The notes under the pieces: model-generated
What the model saw: only the letters and a program-made list of their open reading frames with translations
Database searches by the model: none
What the model was told of the DNA's origin: nothing
NCBI RefSeq assembly: GCF_003605645.1
Contig: NZ_QVMU01000003.1
Span: forward strand, 62,001 to 126,000
Origin: Vibrio sinensis
Lineage (GTDB): Bacteria; Pseudomonadota; Gammaproteobacteria; Enterobacterales; Vibrionaceae
Direction: 5' to 3'
Length of the DNA: 64,000 bases
Program-made: the position numbers and the translations under genes
In this document: piece by piece, positions 26,535 to 34,919 of the stretch
Position numbering within the stretch: the stretch's first letter is position 1
Layout of the letters: every line of letters begins with the position of its first letter

Positions 26535-27943
26535 GTGCATTATTATGGCTTAGAAGAGACTTTCGCGTTCATGATAACCCAGCCTTATTTGAAGCGATTA
26601 AAGCTGGCGCTAATAAAGCTGTTTTCATATCAACGCCAAAACAGTGGAGGGAGCATCATCTTGCTCCCATTCAAGCTGATTTAATCTATCGACATCTTAA
26701 ACTGATTAAACACCAACTTCTCGATTTTGGCATGGAACTTATTCATCTAAAAGCCCAAGACTATGAAGATCAAGTTGAGAGCCTGAAGTATTACTGCCAT
26801 CAACATGGTTGTTCCACTGTTTACGCCAATAGCGAACCAGAACTGAACGAAATAAACCGAGACAAACGCCTGATTGATTCCGGATTTCACTTAAAGCTGT
26901 TTCATGCTGACACCATCACTCCCGTCGGATCATTGCTTAATAAACAAGGTGATATGTTTAAAGTTTTCACGCCGTTTAGAAAGCGTTGGTTGAGCTATGT
27001 ACAGCAATTTGGCATTGAATGTTACCCATCCCCGACCATACAAAACCAAATTATTGCCTGCCAAAACGCCAATAATGACGTTGACCTCCAAGATGAAAAA
27101 TGGAGATTTGAGTACCCACAAACGGACTCTACACACTGGCCACTGAGTGACTATGTCATGTCGCAAGTTGTACCCGACTTCTTAAACGCTAAGATAGGTG
27201 TATATAAACTGTATCGAGATATTCCCTCGGTGAAAGGGACATCTGGCTTATCGCCTTACCTAGCCATTGGAGCTATCAGCCCAAGATGGCTTGCGACTAA
27301 ACTCATCCAAAACAACCCACATGTTATCTATGATATGGAACACCCGGATTTTACCTGGTTAAACGAACTTATCTGGCGAGATTTCTATAAACACCTGCTG
27401 TTTCACTACCCTAATCTTGCCAAAGGTGATTGCTTTCAAACGAGATACAAAAACCTTCCTTGGCCCAATAACCCTGAACACTTCAAAGCGTGGTGCGAGG
27501 GTAAAACAGGCTACCCTATTGTGGATGCTGCAATGCGTCAACTGATTCAAACTGGCTGGATGCACAATCGTCTACGAATGATAGTCGCGAGCTTTTTAAC
27601 CAAGCACCTGATGATTGATTGGCGCTGGGGTGAACGTTTTTTTATGTCTCACCTCATTGATGGCGACTTCAGTGCCAACAACGGAGGTTGGCAGTGGGCT
27701 GCCAGTACCGGTTGCGATGCCCAGCCTTATTTCAGAATATTTAATCCTATTACTCAAAGTAAAAAATTTGATCCTAACGGCAATTTCCTACGTAAATATT
27801 TACCAGAACTCAACGATATTCCGGACAAAGATATCCACTTTCCGCATGACTATCTTGAGTTAAACCCCAAATGCGCAAGCTATTGGCCACCAGTGGTTGA
27901 ACACAAGCACGCAAGACTGAGGGCTTTGGATTTCTATAAATAG
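26531..27943 (+). CDS. phrB: Class I deoxyribodipyrimidine photolyase
   Basis: Light-driven FAD enzyme that repairs cyclobutane pyrimidine dimers. The N-terminal antenna domain begins ALLWLRRDFRVHDNPALFEA. The C-terminal FAD domain has GTSGLSPYLAIGAISPRW, WRDFYKHLLFHYPNL, YPIVDAAMRQLIQTGWMHNRLRM and NGGWQWAASTGCDAQPYFRIFNP, the signature of CPD photolyases. The start appears to be TTG at 26531, overlapping the previous TGA, with GAGG ten bases upstream. It is part of the sigma/ChrR operon, where photolyase is a known core regulon member. Confidence 0.94.
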   Translation: MSALLWLRRDFRVHDNPALFEAIKAGANKAVFISTPKQWREHHLAPIQADLIYRHLKLIKHQLLDFGMELIHLKAQDYEDQVESLKYYCHQHGCSTVYANSEPELNEINRDKRLIDSGFHLKLFHADTITPVGSLLNKQGDMFKVFTPFRKRWLSYVQQFGIECYPSPTIQNQIIACQNANNDVDLQDEKWRFEYPQTDSTHWPLSDYVMSQVVPDFLNAKIGVYKLYRDIPSVKGTSGLSPYLAIGAISPRWLATKLIQNNPHVIYDMEHPDFTWLNELIWRDFYKHLLFHYPNLAKGDCFQTRYKNLPWPNNPEHFKAWCEGKTGYPIVDAAMRQLIQTGWMHNRLRMIVASFLTKHLMIDWRWGERFFMSHLIDGDFSANNGGWQWAASTGCDAQPYFRIFNPITQSKKFDPNGNFLRKYLPELNDIPDKDIHFPHDYLELNPKCASYWPPVVEHKHARLRALDFYK

Positions 27944-27954
27944 GGAAAGTTAAA

Positions 27955-28389
27955 ATGAAAGACGCTTTGTGGCTAGACCGATTCATCGAAGTTTATAGTT
28001 CGCTATCCCCTTATAACTTACATTTATTGCGCGATGTTTATCATGCTGACGTTGAATTCACCGATCCTATGCACCGAGTCGAGGGGATTCAAGCGCTGTT
28101 GCTGTACTTCGACAACATCTACACCCAAGTTACCCATTGTGATTTCGTGATTGAGCATGTCTTTCGCTCAGAAAGCGAAGCGGCAGTTTATTGGAAAATG
28201 ACATTTATCCATAACAAGCTAAACGGTAAGCAGCCCATCACAGTACAAGGCCATTCACATATTAAAGCCAAAGACGATTTAGTGATATTTCACCGCGATT
28301 ATCTCGATCTTGGCGCGATGCTCTATGAGCACCTCCCGTTGATTGGTTCATTGGTTAAAACCATCAAACAACGAGCGAGCACATCATGA
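27955..28389 (+). CDS. SnoaL-like (NTF2-fold) protein
   Basis: A 144-residue protein with the nuclear-transport-factor-2-like fold typical of polyketide-cyclase-like SnoaL proteins. FTDPMHRVEGIQAL followed by YFDNIY is the usual opening, and FHRDYLDLGAMLYEHLPLIGSLVKTIKQR the close. It is commonly found in ChrR-controlled operons; catalytic role unknown. It overlaps the next gene by ATGA. Confidence 0.85.
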   Translation: MKDALWLDRFIEVYSSLSPYNLHLLRDVYHADVEFTDPMHRVEGIQALLLYFDNIYTQVTHCDFVIEHVFRSESEAAVYWKMTFIHNKLNGKQPITVQGHSHIKAKDDLVIFHRDYLDLGAMLYEHLPLIGSLVKTIKQRASTS

Positions 28390-29093
28390 ACGTTATGATC
28401 ACTGGCGCAACATCCGGTATAGGGAATGAATTGGCGCTAATGTATGCAAAACAGGGAGATTCGGTGATTGCCTGCGGGCGAAATCAACAAAATCTCGATG
28501 ACCTAACCATGAGCAATCCTGCTATAACGCCATTATGTTTTGATTTAACCGACTACCACCATTACCCAAATATCGATGATGAGATAGACGTGCTGATATT
28601 CAATGCGGGGGATTGTCGCTATATCGACAATGCTCTTGAGTTCGATGGAAAACTATTCGCTGACATCATTAATATCAACTTAATTTCGGTTGGCTATGGT
28701 ATAGAACGTTGGATTAAAAACATCAAAAAAGGGGGCCGCGTTGTCTTCATCAGTTCTAGCGCAGGATTGCTACCTCTTCCAAGAGCGGAAGCTTATGGCG
28801 CATCCAAAGCCGCACTCACTTACCTAGCACAAACTCTTGCTGTAACACTCAAAAAACACGATATCAATGTCACCGTTGTACACCCTGGGTTTGTCGATAC
28901 CCCTTTAACTCAGCGCAATACTTTTCCCATGCCTATGATTATAGATAGGCACCAAGCGGCAGAAAAAATCATTCAAGGAATAGAAAAAGGAAAATCCGAA
29001 ATCAATTGCCCATTTTTATTCGTATTCATCATGAAATGCTTACGTTATTTGCCCTCTGCCCTTTGGCAAAGAGTGGCGACAAGGATGTCATAA
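28386..29093 (+). CDS. Short-chain dehydrogenase/reductase
   Basis: NAD(P)-dependent SDR of 235 residues. TGATSGIG (residues 6-13) binds the cofactor, and the catalytic set is Ser in VFISSSAG with YGASK (Tyr and Lys). After the core there is a C-terminal hydrophobic patch (FLFVFIMKCLRYLPSALW) that may touch the membrane. It overlaps the SnoaL-like gene by four bases and is two bases from the FAD oxidoreductase. Its substrate is probably lipid-derived given its neighbours; this is inference. Confidence 0.9.
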   Translation: MNVMITGATSGIGNELALMYAKQGDSVIACGRNQQNLDDLTMSNPAITPLCFDLTDYHHYPNIDDEIDVLIFNAGDCRYIDNALEFDGKLFADIININLISVGYGIERWIKNIKKGGRVVFISSSAGLLPLPRAEAYGASKAALTYLAQTLAVTLKKHDINVTVVHPGFVDTPLTQRNTFPMPMIIDRHQAAEKIIQGIEKGKSEINCPFLFVFIMKCLRYLPSALWQRVATRMS

Positions 29094-29095
29094 TA

Positions 29096-30349
29096 ATGAA
29101 AAAAATCGCCATTATTGGTTCAGGCATATCCGGCCTGACCTGCGCTCATTTACTCGATAAAAAGTACGACGTGGTCGTATTTGAAAAGAACCAATACGTC
29201 GGTGGACACACCGCGACAGTGGATATTACACACAACAACCAAGAACTCGCGATTGATACTGGGTTTATCGTATTTAATGACCGAACCTATCCAAATTTTA
29301 ATAAATTACTTTCAGCCTTAGGAATAGAACGCCAAGAAACTGAAATGAGCTTTAGTGTGCATAATCGAGGCTCAGGTTTCGAATATAATGGCCACGGGAT
29401 CAATTCGCTTTTTGCCCAAAGAAGTAACATCTTCAGCTTCAAGTTCTGGCGTTTAATTGGCGAAATAGTCAAGTTCAACCAAATTTGTAAAGACGCATAC
29501 AAAACCAATCAAATTGATGCCAAAAGTACTTTAGGCGATTTTTTACAACAACACCGTTTTTCAGATTTTTTCAGTGAACACTATATTTTACCGATGGGCG
29601 CTGCAATTTGGTCCACCAGCTTACAAGATATGAAAAAGTTCGAGCTGAATTTTTTCATCCAGTTTTTCTATAACCATGGCCTACTTAACATCGTGGATAG
29701 GCCACAATGGTATGTCGTCCCTGGCGGTTCACGCAGTTACGTTAGTAAGATTATCGAACAATTAAACAAGCCGATTCTCCTCAACAGTGAACTTGGTCAA
29801 GTCACTCGTCATGATGATGGCGTAACCATTGAAATGAAAAATGGCGAACAACAACATTTCGATGAAGTCATTTTTGCCTGTCACTCCGATCAAGCATTAG
29901 CACTACTTAGCGATGCGAGTGAAGAAGAAATTAACGTACTCCAAAGTATCCCTTACAGTCGTAATGAAGTCATTTTACACACAGATATCCAACTGCTACC
30001 AAAACGTAAACTGGCCTGGGCAAGTTGGAACTATATGCTAGACGGCAACGCTACTCGCCCGGCCTGCGTTACCTACAACATGAATATTCTGCAAGGCCTC
30101 GACAGCCCTACCACATTCTGCGTAACGTTAAACCAAAGTAATGAGATTGACCCAAGCAAAATAATCCAATCTTTTGTTTATCACCATCCGGTGTTGAATA
30201 GTGACAGTGTGGCGGCGCAAAAACGTCGTTCATTAATTTGCGGTAAGAACCACACCCACTTTGTAGGGGCCTACTGGTATAACGGTTTTCACGAAGATGG
30301 CGTCAATAGCGCACTGGATGTTACCAGACGCTTTGGGGCCAATCTATGA
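29096..30349 (+). CDS. FAD-dependent amine-oxidase-like oxidoreductase
   Basis: A 417-residue flavoprotein beginning with the dinucleotide-binding motif [19 protein letters not shown] and the second motif [10 protein letters not shown]. It belongs to the group that sits beside DUF1365 and cyclopropane-synthase-like genes in many bacteria. The start at 29096 follows AAGGA; the longer open frame runs through the SDR gene and is not real. It is likely to act on membrane fatty acyl chains together with its neighbours. It overlaps the DUF1365 gene by ATGA. Confidence 0.9.
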   Translation: MKKIAIIGSGISGLTCAHLLDKKYDVVVFEKNQYVGGHTATVDITHNNQELAIDTGFIVFNDRTYPNFNKLLSALGIERQETEMSFSVHNRGSGFEYNGHGINSLFAQRSNIFSFKFWRLIGEIVKFNQICKDAYKTNQIDAKSTLGDFLQQHRFSDFFSEHYILPMGAAIWSTSLQDMKKFELNFFIQFFYNHGLLNIVDRPQWYVVPGGSRSYVSKIIEQLNKPILLNSELGQVTRHDDGVTIEMKNGEQQHFDEVIFACHSDQALALLSDASEEEINVLQSIPYSRNEVILHTDIQLLPKRKLAWASWNYMLDGNATRPACVTYNMNILQGLDSPTTFCVTLNQSNEIDPSKIIQSFVYHHPVLNSDSVAAQKRRSLICGKNHTHFVGAYWYNGFHEDGVNSALDVTRRFGANL

Positions 30350-31131
30350 ATACCCCACATCGTGAAAAGATCAATAGTCGTGAGAGTTGCGATAATACAA
30401 ATAGCGGAATTTATTGGGGGAATGTTCGCCATAGACGCTTTGGGGATATACCCCACCAATTCAACTACCAGCTATTTATGATGGGCATTGATATTGATGA
30501 AATTGATGAGGTGACTTCGCGCAGCAAACTGTTTGGTCAATCTTGGTTTAACCCGATTCGTTTTAATGAAAAAGACTACATAAAAAGTGAACCAGGATCT
30601 TTAAGAGAGCGTATTAGTAACAAAGTAAGCATGTTAGGGGGAGATTGGCAACAGAGTGGAAAAGTAATCATGCTGGCACAATGTCGTTGCTTAGGCCTCT
30701 ACTTTAGCCCAGCTAATTTTTATTTTTGCTACGATCAAAAGCAAGAATGCCAATACATGTTAGCGGAAGTGAGTAATACCCCATGGCGAGAGCGACACTA
30801 TTATTTAATTGATATCGGGGGGGATATGCAGGTTAAAAAAGCATTTCATGTCTCCCCTTTTATGGAAATGGCGATGATGTATCACTGGAGGATAACGCCA
30901 CCTAACAACAAAGTGATGGTCCATATAGAAAACCATCAAACTGAAAAAGTATTCGATGCCACTTTAGCCTTGAATAAACGAAATATAGAGTCAAAGGAAC
31001 TGCTCAGAACCGTCGTTTCAATTCCGTCAATGACACTAAAAATTGTTTTAGGCATTTATTGGCAAGCTCTGAAATTATTTATTAAACGAGTGCCATTTGT
31101 CGATCACCCTGGTTCAAGTTCAAAAACCTAG
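30346..31131 (+). CDS. DUF1365-family protein
   Basis: A 261-residue protein of DUF1365, function not firmly established. The opening [49 protein letters not shown], and the centre [11 protein letters not shown] are family marks. It sits between the FAD oxidoreductase and the cyclopropane-synthase-like gene, the conserved order in ChrR-type lipid loci. It is translationally coupled to the gene before. Confidence 0.88.
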   Translation: MNTPHREKINSRESCDNTNSGIYWGNVRHRRFGDIPHQFNYQLFMMGIDIDEIDEVTSRSKLFGQSWFNPIRFNEKDYIKSEPGSLRERISNKVSMLGGDWQQSGKVIMLAQCRCLGLYFSPANFYFCYDQKQECQYMLAEVSNTPWRERHYYLIDIGGDMQVKKAFHVSPFMEMAMMYHWRITPPNNKVMVHIENHQTEKVFDATLALNKRNIESKELLRTVVSIPSMTLKIVLGIYWQALKLFIKRVPFVDHPGSSSKT

Positions 31132-31159
31132 CAGAATAATTTAGAACAACGAGGTTTAC

Positions 31160-32446
31160 ATGGAAAACACGGCTAAAGAAAATTTGACTATCAACAAAAC
31201 GGACAAGCCACTTTCAGTAGAAGCACCGGCTCATATTCAATTTCGTAAACTCATTTTTAGCGTCCTGAATCAACTTAAAGGCGCGTGGCTTGAGGTGATC
31301 GAGGGAAACCAAGTTGTTGGATTTGGTGAAAAAGACGCGGCACTTTCTGCTCAGATCATCGTTCGCGACTCAAGTTTCTATAAAGATGTGGTCGTCAACG
31401 GCAGCATTGGGGCTTCTGAAGCCTTTCTTGATCAAAAATGGACAAGCCCTGACCTAACCAAAGTGGTTCAAATCATGGCAAAAAACCAAGATCAATTGGA
31501 CAAAATTGAAAACAACATTCAGTGGCTGTCAAAGCTCAAAAACATATTCCTAAGATTGAAAAACGCCAATACAGAAACCGGAGCAAAACGCAACATACTG
31601 GCTCACTATGATATTGGTAATGATCTTTACCAGCGCTTTCTCGATCCGTCGATGCAATACTCGTCAGCAATCTACAGCGATCAAGCGCAGAATCTCGCGC
31701 AAGCTCAGCAAAATAAAATGCGCACAATCTGTGAACGACTTGGTCTAACTTCGCAAGATCATGTGGTTGAAATTGGTACCGGTTGGGGTGGTTTAGCCAT
31801 TTACATGGCGCAAAATTATGGCTGTAAAGTCACCACTACGACGATTTCTGATGCGCAATATGAACTGGCTCAAGCTCGTGTCGCAGAGTTGGGGTTGGAT
31901 GACCGAATTACTCTACTCAAACAAGATTATCGCGCGCTCTCTGGGCAATACGACAAATTAGTGTCGATTGAAATGATAGAGTCCGTCGGTCATGAATACC
32001 TAGCGACATTCTTTGCCACTTGTTCAAATTTACTCAAGCCTGATGGAAAAATGCTGATCCAATCGATCACTATTGCTGACAACCGCTACGACCACTATCG
32101 GAAAAATACCGATTTCATTCAAAAACATATCTTCCCCGGAGGTTGCTTACCCTCTTTGGCAGAGATCTCTCGACATGTCGCCTCCAGTACCGACATGGTC
32201 ATCCACCAAGTCAATGATATCGGCTTCCATTACGCTCGAACTTTAAAAGAGTGGCGTGTCACCTTTGAAAGCCACTGGTCAGAACTCAAAACCATGGGAT
32301 ATAGCGAGGAGTTCAAACGTTTATGGTTGTTTTACCTTTGCTACTGCGAGGGAGCATTCTTAGAACGAGTGATCAGTACTCAACATATTGTTGCCAGAAA
32401 ACCTCGCTATAGAGGGCCAGAAGATGAAACCATTTTGGATTACTAA
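31160..32446 (+). CDS. cfa: Cyclopropane-fatty-acid-synthase-like methyltransferase
   Basis: SAM-dependent enzyme that adds a methyl(ene) carbon to unsaturated acyl chains of membrane lipids. The N-terminal lipid-binding region (about 25-125) precedes the methyltransferase core: ILAHYDIGNDLYQRFLDPSMQYSSAIY, the SAM motif VVEIGTGWGGLAIYMA, VSIEMIESVGHEYL and HIFPGGCLPSL. It has 428 residues. In Rhodobacter a homologue in the RpoE/ChrR regulon takes part in furan fatty acid synthesis, so cyclopropanation is not the only possible product. It overlaps the next gene. Confidence 0.9.
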   Translation: MENTAKENLTINKTDKPLSVEAPAHIQFRKLIFSVLNQLKGAWLEVIEGNQVVGFGEKDAALSAQIIVRDSSFYKDVVVNGSIGASEAFLDQKWTSPDLTKVVQIMAKNQDQLDKIENNIQWLSKLKNIFLRLKNANTETGAKRNILAHYDIGNDLYQRFLDPSMQYSSAIYSDQAQNLAQAQQNKMRTICERLGLTSQDHVVEIGTGWGGLAIYMAQNYGCKVTTTTISDAQYELAQARVAELGLDDRITLLKQDYRALSGQYDKLVSIEMIESVGHEYLATFFATCSNLLKPDGKMLIQSITIADNRYDHYRKNTDFIQKHIFPGGCLPSLAEISRHVASSTDMVIHQVNDIGFHYARTLKEWRVTFESHWSELKTMGYSEEFKRLWLFYLCYCEGAFLERVISTQHIVARKPRYRGPEDETILDY

Positions 32447-32933
32447 CCTTATTTTATTTCAGGCCAGTTGGTTCAGCGCTGCCTTTTTAACCTCATACGC
32501 GACGCTGATCATTACGGTTCTTCTGATCATACATTTTGCTTTATCACCTAATGCAAAAGATGACTTTAAAGTACTACCACTAGTCATTCTTGGTTTGTTC
32601 GTCGATAACCTGCACTTTTCGATAGGGACATTCACGACGCCAGACCCATTCTTCCCAAACTGGCTGGTGTTGCTATGGGTGATGTTTATTATTAGTTTGA
32701 ATTACAGCTTACATTGGCTCATCAACAAACCCTTGCTGGTACTCGTGGCTTTCGGAGCGATTGGAGGCACACTCAGTTACTGGGGAGGCATTAAAACCGG
32801 TGCACTAGAGATAAATTGGACCAACAGCAGTGTTATTTTCACGCTTGCCATCGCTTGGGGAATTCTCTTCCCTCTACTGGTGGTCAGTTACCGATACATA
32901 CAACAGACACTTGTCAGCCAAATTTCGAGGTAG
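32424..32933 (+). CDS. DUF2878-family membrane protein
   Basis: A 169-residue inner-membrane protein with about five helices. The start at 32424 lies inside the end of the cfa gene (23-base overlap) with AGAGG upstream. The family is regularly seen downstream of cfa-like genes in such operons; function unknown. Its last codons lie in the first unit of an imperfect 34-base tandem repeat. Confidence 0.82.
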   Translation: MKPFWITNLILFQASWFSAAFLTSYATLIITVLLIIHFALSPNAKDDFKVLPLVILGLFVDNLHFSIGTFTTPDPFFPNWLVLLWVMFIISLNYSLHWLINKPLLVLVAFGAIGGTLSYWGGIKTGALEINWTNSSVIFTLAIAWGILFPLLVVSYRYIQQTLVSQISR

Positions 32934-33021
32934 CCAAAATCCCGAGCAAAAATAAGCTTCGGGGTGGAACAAGCTGCTAGGTAAAACAAGTTTCGAGGTG
33001 ATCTATGTCTAAATACATACT
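32920..33021 (+). repeat. Imperfect 34-base tandem repeat, three units
   Basis: The core AAGTTTCGAGGTG-like sequence recurs at 32920, 32954 and 32988, exactly 34 bases apart. Unit 1 spans the DUF2878 stop and unit 3 provides the GAGGTG ribosome site of the next gene. The remaining positions are partly conserved. It looks like an old tandem duplication of a ribosome-binding region. Confidence 0.65.
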
Positions 33022-33544
33022 GCTTATTTTACTGTTCGCTAACACGTTGATAAGCACCAACGTATCAGCGTCCCCAGTGAATCACTTAACTAAAATAGGT
33101 GAAGGTGAAATGACCTACCTATTCTGGAATTTATATTTGGCTGAGCTTTATATCGCTCCAACAACCCCATCAGCAAAGACGAAAAGACCGGTGCTAACAT
33201 CAAATGACAGCAAGGGAAAAGCTCTCAAAATCACTTACTTTAAGTCAATCTCAAAACGAGATCTGATCGACGCAACTCAAGATCAGTGGGAACACCTCGG
33301 ATACGCCAACAGGGACATTCAACGCTGGCTTAAGCCTCTGGGAAGTTTATGGCCCGATGTAGAACCAGGAGACAAGCTCACGCTCGTTGTTTCTGATGAT
33401 GGCAAAAGCCAATTCTATTTTGATGATAAATCCATCGGCACCATTGATGACATTAGCTTTGGCCAAGCATTCCTGTCTATTTGGCTTTCTGAAAACACCA
33501 CAGAGCCTGAGCTGAGAAAGCAGTTATTAGGGCTTAATCGTTAA
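33005..33544 (+). CDS. Chalcone-isomerase-like periplasmic protein
   Basis: A 179-residue exported protein with a signal peptide (about 1-22, ending near VSASPV). The mature part has MTYLFWNLYLAELYI, KALKITYFKSISKRDLIDAT and the chalcone isomerase-like end FGQAFLSIWLSENTTEPELRKQLLG. Bacterial members lack a known flavonoid role and may bind fatty acids. GAGGTG lies directly upstream. It is in the ChrR operon. Confidence 0.85.
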   Translation: MSKYILLILLFANTLISTNVSASPVNHLTKIGEGEMTYLFWNLYLAELYIAPTTPSAKTKRPVLTSNDSKGKALKITYFKSISKRDLIDATQDQWEHLGYANRDIQRWLKPLGSLWPDVEPGDKLTLVVSDDGKSQFYFDDKSIGTIDDISFGQAFLSIWLSENTTEPELRKQLLGLNR

Positions 33545-33604
33545 ACGCTAAACATAGTGGAATAACCGTAAGAATTAAACACTATAAACAATAGGACAGG
33601 CGCT

Positions 33605-34162
33605 ATGAGAGCACTCTTTATTTCATTTACGCTATTACTACTGGCTTCATGTGGAGCGTTTAATCTCGAAGAGCATGAAAACACACGACCAGAAATGAAA
33701 CTGGAAACTTTTTTTAACGGTAACTTAGTAGCCTACGGTGTCGTTTTGGACCGTTCTGGCAACTTACTGCGCCGATTTAGCGTCGATCTCGTAGCAAACT
33801 GGCAAAATGATAACGGTGAGATTAAAGAGTGGTTTCTATTTGATGACGGTGAGAAATCGACTCGTATTTGGAGACTAAAAAAAGTGACCGACAATCAATA
33901 TCAAGGCGAAGCCGATGATGTTATTGGAACGGCGGAGGGAAGCACATCTGGTTCTGTCCTCTACTGGGAATATGAATTAGAAATCGACTTTGATGGCACG
34001 ATCTACCAAGTTACCTTGGACGACAAAATGTACCTTATTGATAAAGACCGATTGTTCAACAAAACCGATATGCTGAAATATGGTTTTAAAGTGGGAGAGA
34101 TCATTCTTTATATTGAAAAAGAAAGTACCAAAAACACTAACGATATGAGCATAACCCTATAA
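33605..34162 (+). CDS. DUF3833-family lipoprotein
   Basis: A 185-residue predicted lipoprotein: a short signal peptide ends in the lipobox LLAS-Cys at residues 13-17, followed by Gly, so outer-membrane sorting is likely. The mature part is beta-rich with KLETFFNGNLVAYGVVLDRSG and RRFSVDLVANW, the DUF3833 pattern. It is the last gene of the ChrR operon, ahead of a GC-rich hairpin. Function unknown; the operon context suggests lipid handling at the envelope. Confidence 0.86.
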   Translation: MRALFISFTLLLLASCGAFNLEEHENTRPEMKLETFFNGNLVAYGVVLDRSGNLLRRFSVDLVANWQNDNGEIKEWFLFDDGEKSTRIWRLKKVTDNQYQGEADDVIGTAEGSTSGSVLYWEYELEIDFDGTIYQVTLDDKMYLIDKDRLFNKTDMLKYGFKVGEIILYIEKESTKNTNDMSITL

Positions 34163-34170
34163 ATAATCAC

Positions 34171-34187
34171 GGGGCCTAAAAGGCCCC
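34171..34187. terminator. GC-rich hairpin ending the ChrR operon
   Basis: GGGGCCT and AGGCCCC pair perfectly around AAA, nine bases after the DUF3833 stop. There is no T-run on the plus strand. It lies between convergent genes. Confidence 0.65.
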
Positions 34188-34223
34188 TACTCTCTGCAAT
34201 CATCGCGAGCTCAAAGCATCGTA

Positions 34224-34493
34224 TTAACGGAGTTGACTATCTTTACTTGCACGGCGGTTAAAAGCACTTCTCATCTTATTAGTCGAATCTTCTTTTGCCT
34301 GACACTCCACGCACAGTTCAACACCCGGAATGATCTTTCTACGAGCAGCAGGAATAAGTTCGCCGCACTCCAAACAATATTCCGACTGATTATGTTCTTG
34401 TTTAATGAGTGCACGAGCACGGTTAATTGCATCAATAACAGTGGCATCAATTTGATCTTGTACGCCACCATCTCTTGTAAATCCATTAGCCAT
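34224..34493 (-). CDS. DksA/TraR-type zinc-finger protein (YbiI-like)
   Basis: An 89-residue protein with a C4 zinc finger CLECGEL and CVECQ, and the ending NRRASKDSQLR that matches remembered E. coli YbiI (NRRGSKDSQLR). The coiled-coil hairpin with acidic tip found in true DksA is too short here, so transcription control through the polymerase secondary channel is uncertain. The start at 34493 has GGAG at good distance. It stands alone. Confidence 0.88.
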   Translation of the reverse strand: MANGFTRDGGVQDQIDATVIDAINRARALIKQEHNQSEYCLECGELIPAARRKIIPGVELCVECQAKEDSTNKMRSAFNRRASKDSQLR

Positions 34494-34919
34494 AATGGTC
34501 TCCAAAGGTCATGAATGACTGAGATAACATTATCGATTATTAACTGATGTTTGATAATAAGAAGAGAAGCAAATCACTATTACATAGTAGTAATAATATT
34601 AAGCACAATTGTTCAGCTAGCTTGGCACTTGGTTTCCTGCAAGTTTTGGGGTTTCTCAAATTAGTGAGGATTCTCAAAATGATAGATTTCTCTGCTCTTT
34701 TATTCGTAGAACACTTTTTATTTGCACGCAAGAAAACCTAGGAACAATGCTAAGACAATGATTTTATGGGTTAAAACCCTGTACATGCACAAAATGCATT
34801 AATAAAATTAAAACAATGCACTTTACTCATACAAAGTAAAGCCTATCATAGCAAGCAGTGAACTAAGGTTCGGTTCAATACCGATACTATATAATTATCA
34901 ATACCTTATGGTGATCAAT
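34494..34919. promoter_or_regulatory. Long leader region upstream of the pyruvate formate-lyase gene
   Basis: 426 A/T-rich bases without a convincing gene. CTTTACT-CATACAA-AGTAAAG (34821-34841) is a perfect 7-bp inverted repeat with a 7-base spacer, about 80 bases before the start codon, and is a plausible operator. I found no clean FNR, ArcA or CRP site by eye. Short frames near 34540-34741 occur on both strands and lack ribosome sites. Confidence 0.45.
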
